Below, in pieces: positions 10,401-14,207 of a DNA stretch of 14,207 nucleotides. The notes under the pieces were generated by a model. That model had not been told where the DNA came from. It saw only the letters and a program-made list of their open reading frames with translations, and ran no database searches. Source of the DNA: Salpingoeca rosetta (lineage: Eukaryota; Opisthokonta; Choanoflagellata; Craspedida; Salpingoecidae); assembly GCF_000188695.1 (NCBI RefSeq), contig NW_004754930.1:813178-827384 (forward strand), in the 5' to 3' direction. Made by a program: the position numbers and the translations under genes. Within the stretch, counting starts at the first letter, position 1. Each line of letters begins with the position of its first letter.

Positions 10401-13400
10401 AGGTCGTCCTCGAAGGTGAGCCGCGCAATGTTGTCGAAGCACTTGCGCATGTGCGGCTGCACCGCTGTCGGGTCCTTGGTCTGCGAGAGAATCTCGAGCA
10501 GCTCCTCGTCGGCGAGGAAGTAGAAGCGCGGGAACACGCCCCGCTTCGTCTCCAGGTACGCGCTCAGGCCCTTCTGCACCTGGTCCAGCAGCTTGTTGCA
10601 CTCGCGGAACGTCTCCAGCAGGTGCTGATCAGAGCAGAAGCTGATGACGCTTGGGTTGCGCTGGGCAGCGTCCATGGAGCGACGCCACATGTAGTCCACC
10701 TTCTGGTAGCGCTTCGACTCTGTGGGCAGCTGCCGCTGGATGTCCTCGGAGCTGAAGATGGGCTCGAGGTAGAGCCAGTTGCGCTGGCACACCGTCCATT
10801 CCTCAAGCACGTCCTGGGTGACACGCAGCTTGTTCTCCCATGTGGCGATGCGGTCCTCAAACGCCTTCTTGTAGGGCGAGAAGGACATGGCTTGCGTCAT
10901 GACAATGTGGTCATCCAGCAGCTGCGCGCTCTCCTCTGCAGACTTCATGATGCACGTGCCCGTCTCCTTGTAGGGCATAATCTCCAGCTGAATCGGCGCC
11001 CACTCGGCCTCCATCTTGTCCAGCGCTTGCTCAATGCCGTACTCCTTGCCCGCAATCTCGCCAACCTGTCAATGTACGTGGGTAGGTTTGGGGGGTTGTG
11101 TGGTGGATTAAGTGAGAGTATAGTTGTGGGAGTGGGTGTGGGACGGTTGGGGGTGGGAGGAGTGGGGAAGCAGAGCGAGGCGAGCGAAGGCGAGCACGCA
11201 GACATGGACAGAGACAAAGACAAAGACAGAGACAGAGACAAGGACAGAGACATAAAGAAACTGGCTCATCTAGACGTGCAGCAGCATCACAGCACACACA
11301 CACATACGCACATGCATGCACACGCATGCACATGTAGGGGCGCCCAGGCCAAACACGCTGCACACCTTTGTGATGACGTCCATGTACTTGTCAAGCTGCA
11401 GCTGCAGAACCTTCTTGAAGGTGAATCCTGCGCTCGGCTTGACGTCAAAGCCAAGGTGTTCGGAGAGCTTGGTCCAGTGCCGCTCGCGCATGCCGGGGTT
11501 GCGCAGGGCTTGGATCAGCGGTGCATATGGCTTGAACTCCTCAATCCATCCGCGCACCGTCTCGGCGACCTTGAGGCAGCCAGGCACGTCCCTGAAGGCC
11601 TTGAGGCACTTGTTGATGGTCTTTGACGCGCTGTTGATCTGCGTCTCCATCGCCTCGGGATCAAGCTCAGAGAAGTTGTCGTGCATCCACACCTACAATG
11701 TGTGCCGGTGTGGTGTTGGCGAGGGGATGGGGTGTGGAATATGGAATGTGGGTGTGGGAATGGTGAGTGTGTGATGGGATGGGTGGGAATGGGTGAGTGT
11801 GCGAATGGTGAGTGTGAAGTGGGTGTGATGTGTAGGACGGATTGTGATGTGTGGGTCGAATTGTGGTGTGTTGGAGATGTGTGCGAAGGTCGTGTTGTGT
11901 GCGGATGCCGCGCCGTGTGTGATGGCTAGCTTCGTGTTGAACGTGCAGAACAAGTGCGACAAGGGACAGGAAGGGACAGGGGTGCATCTCAAACATCAAC
12001 ACATGCAGTACACGAGCCGCCAAGGATAAAAACATAAAAGCATCGATAAACGCGTTTGGCGGCACCCGCACCTTGTGGGACTTGAGCCATTCGTCGGTGG
12101 TGAGCCAGAGGTTCTTGAAGGGCTCAAAGTCTTTGACGCAGCGGTTGAGGTGCTCGTAGTCTGTGACGGGCAGGTTGCACAGCCGCTCCCTGTTGTTGTA
12201 CTTGGTGGCCAGCTCCTGGCTCTCCTTGAGTGCCTTGGCAATCTTGCGCACCTCCACGGCAACGTGCTCCGTCTTCTTGATGTCCTGGTGCTGCGCAAAG
12301 CCGGCCACAATCATCTGCAGGCTGGCCACGTTCTCGGCAAACTCCTTCTGGTCCGTGCCGAGGTTGTCGATGAAGCGCTCCTGGTCCGAGTCCAGCACCT
12401 CCCGCGTGTTGTGCAGCTGCTCTGCAATCTTCTTGGGCCACCCGTACACGTCCCAGCGCAGGGCAAAGTCGCTGTCGGAGAGGCTGACGTTGAAGGCTTC
12501 CAGGAGGTCCCACTCTGCGAGCGTGCGCTTGATGTTTCCTTCCAGGGACTTGACCGTCTCCGGCACCGTCTTCATAAACTCGCGCTGGTCCATGAGCTCC
12601 TCGATGCCGTTTGGCCGCGAGAAGAGCACCTGCGCCATGCGGTTGAACTGGCCCGTGATCTCCGACGCCTGCGTTCGCAGTTTCGTGCACAGCAGCTCCA
12701 GCAGCGCGTCCGAGAGCTTCTTGCACTTGGCCATGAGCTTGCCGCGCAGCTCGATGCACGACACGTGGAAGATGCCAATGTCCACCGAGTTTGGAATCTC
12801 CTTGCCGATGCGCTCGCGCGCGCGCATGTGCTTCTCGCACTCCTTCTTGACGTCGTTGGCGTCGCGGTCGTCGGCCATAAACTCCTCCAGGTAGGACGCC
12901 ACGTCCAGATCAACCAGCTCGCGGTAGCGCTCGTACATGCGCAGGTACGACTCCAGCGGGCGAATGCAGCGCGAGATGTTCTCCGTCACGCTGTCGCGCA
13001 GCTCGCACACCCAGGGCTCCTGCTTGTTGACGGACTCCAGCGTGGGTGTGCCCACCCAGAAGAGGTGTGTCATGATGAGGGGCTCAATGTCGAGCATGTT
13101 GGCGGTGGCGGCAATGCCCTCGTCGAAGATGTGCGTGATGGTGCGGGTGAACTCCTTCATGGGCGTGGAGAAGGTGAACTCGCGGCGCTCCTCGTCCACG
13201 TTGAGCGTGATGAGGAAGAGCGGGTTGACGCCGTCGGGCGCCAGGTGCGTGTCGTACAGGTGCTCGCTGCCCCACTCGTCCGCATTGTGGCGAATGACGG
13301 GCTCTGAGCAGCGCCGCAGCGCGGTGGTGAGCCCGCGCACGGACTGCTTGACCAGCGTGCGCAGGGCGTCCTGCATGACCAGCTTGATGAGGCGGAAGAG

Positions 13401-13935
13401 GCGCTTGAGCTTGCCCTTGTCGTAGGCGTGCTGGTCTGTCTCCTGCAGGTTGAACCAGCCCTTGCCGAAGGAGCGCAGCGAGGAGATGACGACATTCTTG
13501 GTGGCAGGCACCCACACGTTCTTCAGGAAGCCGTGCACGTGCTGGTACGTCTGCGTCTGCATGAGCTGGAACTCGTCCAGGACCATGTACTTCATGAGGT
13601 TGATGTTGAAGAGTGACTGCGTGGTGACCTTCTCCGCCTCCAAGTGCACCTTGGCCAGCGCGTTCTTGACGGCCTTGTTGATGGTGAATGCGCCCGAGCG
13701 AATCACAGACTGCCGCTCGTCCATGTCAAACGGCGGCACGGCCACGCGCCCTTGCTCCGGCACACGCTCGCGGGGCCGGGGAGGAATGACAATGTCGGCA
13801 AAGAGGGCGGGCTGCGTGAGGCGTAGGCGCGGTAGCACCTTCTCCATGACAAGTTCGTTCATGCATCGCCCGTACAGCAGCGCCACTTCCTCCTTCAGGC
13901 GCTTGACCGTGGCCTGCTTCGTCGCGTCTCCTTTC
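1141..13935 (-). CDS. DNAH1: Axonemal inner-arm dynein heavy chain, DNAH1-type (five exons, 5' end missing)
   Basis: This is an ATP-driven, minus-end-directed microtubule motor of the ciliary inner arm. The spliced visible product is 3,855 residues; residue 1 here is the K at 13934. Domains in order: tail; linker from about 620; AAA1 with Walker A GPAGTGKT (about 1171, at 9722-9745) and Walker B ACFDEF (9581-9598); AAA2 with GPTGSGKT (about 1452, 8879-8902); AAA3 with GRTGTAKT (about 1828, 7751-7774); AAA4 with GVGGSGRQS (about 2176, 6704-6730), where R replaces the Walker lysine as is common in axonemal dyneins. Then come the stalk coiled coil (about 2416-2724) with the microtubule-binding domain (about 2523-2637), AAA5, AAA6 (from about 3260) and a C-terminus ending GVALICALDY. 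NCSDQLDYQAMGKFFKGL in AAA1, the exact C-terminal end and overall fit favour DNAH1 over the DNAH3/7/12 group and DNAH6. Human DNAH1 is about 4,265 residues, so roughly 400 N-terminal residues lie beyond the window. Confidence 0.88.
1531..1655. repeat. Interrupted (CA)n microsatellite in last dynein intron
   Basis: About 125 bp of CA units broken repeatedly by TGCACA or AATGCACA words and one CGCGCAATG segment. On the transcribed strand it is GT-rich. Confidence 0.92.
1668..1681. repeat. C14 homopolymer
   Basis: Fourteen consecutive C on the plus strand (G14 in the dynein pre-mRNA), inside the last dynein intron next to the CA tract. It is prone to length errors in sequencing and assembly. Confidence 0.95.
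1743..2140 (-). CDS. DNAH1: Dynein exon, C-terminal region
   Basis: This is 398 bp, following the acceptor ACTTGTGCAG. It encodes EVIRFNRLL through WSAKAYPSLKPLASWV and FYFPQAFLTGTLQNYARK to HEDIVT, then the first two bases (AA) of a split codon, before the donor GTGAGT. These are conserved C-terminal dynein motifs. Joining MNTVLIQ to EVIRFNRLL matches the family exactly, which fixes the upstream splice. Confidence 0.92.
2141..2407 (-). other. Dynein intron (267 bp), stop-free and multiple of three
   Basis: Donor GTTTGC at 2407, acceptor TTGTGCAG ending at 2141, phase 0. Its length is 89 codons and it has no stop in the coding frame. The translation is Cys/Val-rich (CVCVCV-type) from GT repeats and unlike any dynein sequence. 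The flanking exons join to a perfect family match only when it is removed, so I call it an intron. Confidence 0.88.
2216..2385. repeat. CA-rich tract with 24-bp direct repeat
   Basis: CA-rich low-complexity sequence in the 267-bp dynein intron. Within it, a 24-bp unit starting GCACACAAAAGCACACACA occurs at 2332-2355 and again at 2356-2379 with small differences. Confidence 0.88.
2408..11065 (-). CDS. DNAH1: Giant dynein motor exon (8,658 bp)
   Basis: This one exon has 2,886 codons, phase 0 at both ends. The acceptor is ATTGACAG; the donor GTTTGC follows CTCATCCAG. It starts VGEIAGKEYGIEQALDK and ends EESMNTVLIQ. It holds the linker, AAA1-AAA6 and the stalk. AAA1 sensor region MNPGYAGRTELPDNL, AAA3 FVDDLNMPAKEEYGAQPP and AAA4 LFSDTQI are all intact. 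The stalk heptads run from about 6010 to 5085, with the microtubule-binding domain at about 5690-5347. There is an acidic stretch, EEEEDEGDHDEDSD, between AAA2 and AAA3, and a G/K-rich stretch, GGGKGGKG, after AAA6. I found no internal stop or frameshift. Long frames open on the opposite strand here are by-products of GC-rich codon usage. Confidence 0.95.
11201..11254. repeat. (GACARA)9 hexanucleotide repeat
   Basis: Nine consecutive six-base units that all begin GACA (endings TG, GA, AA, AA, GA, GA, AG, GA, TA), in a dynein intron. On the transcribed strand this is a T/C-rich array. Confidence 0.92.
11292..11336. repeat. Short CA/CATG-rich tract
   Basis: CA runs with interspersed TACG and CATGCATG words, directly next to the donor side of the 300-bp dynein intron. 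Confidence 0.8.
11366..11692 (-). CDS. DNAH1: Dynein exon, tail-to-linker (109 codons)
   Basis: This is 327 bp, phase 0 at both ends. It follows the acceptor CATTGTAG and ends at ATCACAAAG before the donor GTGTGC. It reads from VWMHDNFSELDPEAMETQ through IQALRNPGMRERHW to KYMDVITK. The NPGMRxRHW motif is a hallmark of dynein heavy chains in the DHC_N2 linker region. Joining to the neighbouring exons gives SHK-VWMHD and VITK-VGEIAGKEY, both with the expected family spacing. Confidence 0.88.
11693..12071 (-). other. Dynein intron (379 bp), between tail exons
   Basis: Donor GTGCGG at 12071, acceptor TTGTAG ending at 11693, phase 0. Unlike the other dynein introns, the transcribed strand here is CA/CCCA-rich, the plus strand being G/T-rich. 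It contains no stop in the frame read through from the upstream exon. Confidence 0.85.
11700..11880. repeat. Degenerate G/T-rich minisatellite-like tract
   Basis: Plus strand is made of variants of GGTGAGTGTG, GATGGGATGGG and GGGTGTGG, filling the acceptor half of the 379-bp dynein intron. There is no exact period. The transcribed strand is CCCA/CACTC-rich. Confidence 0.75.
12072..13935 (-). CDS. DNAH1: Dynein exon encoding tail (first visible exon)
   Basis: This is 1,864 bp. It follows the acceptor CATCCTTGCAG and begins with the last base of a split codon, then KGDATKQATVK. It ends with WLKSHK at AAG before the donor GTGCGG. It encodes 621 residues of dynein tail. The end of the exon (FEPFKNLWLTTDEWLKSHK) is recognisable as the DNAH1 region just before the linker. 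The 5' boundary is less certain than the 3' one because this part of the tail is weakly conserved. I placed it where protein-like sequence gives way to P/H/L-rich intron translation. Confidence 0.8.
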
Positions 13936-14104
13936 CTGCAAGGATGGAGGAGGTGGTGAGTTTTGGGGCGGAGGAGGTGGTGAGGGTGAGGGGGATGTGG
14001 GAGGGGGGATAAGTAGGATCGTGAGAGATCATGAGCAAATGAAAACATGGCAACAGCAGGAAGGGGGCTGTAAAGGTTTGGGGGGGTGAAAACGGGCGAC
14101 TGTG

Positions 14105-14186
<82 letters not shown>

Positions 14187-14207
14187 CGACGGTACGGGTA
14201 CGGTACG
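13936..14207 (-). other. Partial upstream dynein intron
   Basis: Sequence upstream of the first visible exon. The transcribed strand is C/T-rich next to the acceptor, with many CCTCCT and CACC words, preceded by a long GT tract. I see no conserved dynein sequence in it. The donor lies beyond the window. The last 23 bp (14185-14207) are non-CA sequence containing GGTACG-like units. Confidence 0.75.
14106..14184. repeat. (CA)39 microsatellite
   Basis: Seventy-nine bases of perfect CA alternation, the longest CA tract in the window, in the intron upstream of the first visible dynein exon. The dynein pre-mRNA would carry it as (GU)n. Confidence 0.97.

Larger units (their letters stand above)
11066..11365 (-). 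other. Dynein intron (300 bp)
   Basis: Donor GTGTGC at 11365, acceptor TTGACAG ending at 11066, phase 0. It holds a CA run (about 11292-11336), a nine-unit hexanucleotide repeat (11201-11254) and a C/T-rich segment on the transcribed strand near the acceptor. Confidence 0.87.

Noticed and set aside
9521..11626. A 701-codon plus-strand open frame
   Set aside because: It runs across two dynein exons and an intron, including the GACARA repeat, and its composition is that of an antisense shadow. The dynein frame opposite is conserved throughout.
1141..13935. Cytoplasmic dynein or outer-arm heavy chain
   Set aside because: The AAA1 NCSDQLDYQAMGKFFKGL motif, the AAA3 VDDLNMPAKE motif, the AAA4 GVGGSGRQS P-loop and the RGVALICALDY end fit a single-headed inner-arm DNAH1-type chain better.
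13936..14180. An N-terminal extension of the dynein reading frame starting in the CA repeat (CVCVCV...), or at an in-frame ATG in the intron
   Set aside because: The extension is repeat and P/H/L-rich sequence with no dynein similarity, followed by a good TTGCAG acceptor. The missing several hundred tail residues also require upstream exons.

Overview
This is eukaryotic nuclear DNA. It shows GT...AG spliced genes, GC-rich exons and introns full of (CA/GT)n microsatellites. It holds the 3' parts of two convergent genes and nothing prokaryotic or viral. An axonemal dynein gene means the organism builds motile cilia or flagella. Intron sizes of about 235-380 bp, GC-rich exons and animal-like protein matches would fit a choanoflagellate such as a Salpingoeca-type species. 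The species is a weak inference; only 'flagellated eukaryote, probably opisthokont-like' is well supported.

Layout. Positions 1-162 are a perfect (CT)81 tract. It lies in what appears to be an intron of a plus-strand gene. The last two coding exons of that gene (237-332 and 568-642) encode the C-terminal 56 residues of LSm3, a subunit of the LSm1-7 and LSm2-8 RNA-binding rings. Positions 643-1140 separate the two stop codons; I see only CA-rich sequence there. Positions 1141-13935 on the minus strand are five exons of an inner-arm axonemal dynein heavy chain, DNAH1-type. They give 3,855 visible residues, covering about nine tenths of the protein, including the whole motor and the C-terminus. 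The N-terminal few hundred residues lie upstream, beyond 14207, past an intron that contains a (CA)39 tract.

Gene structure. I set the splice sites by joining conserved protein sequence across GT...AG boundaries. The dynein exons are 13935-12072 (partial), 11692-11366, 11065-2408, 2140-1743 and 1462-1141. The third is a single 8,658-bp exon encoding part of the tail, the linker, AAA1-AAA6, and the stalk with its microtubule-binding domain. All internal introns sit at the edges of the gene.

The two genes do unrelated jobs (RNA splicing and decay versus ciliary motility). They are linked only by their tail-to-tail arrangement, with under 500 bp for both 3' ends. I found no new biological system here. 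The most useful second looks are a stop-free 267-bp intron that keeps frame, a donor site that itself makes a stop codon, the giant motor exon, and microsatellites restricted to non-coding segments.
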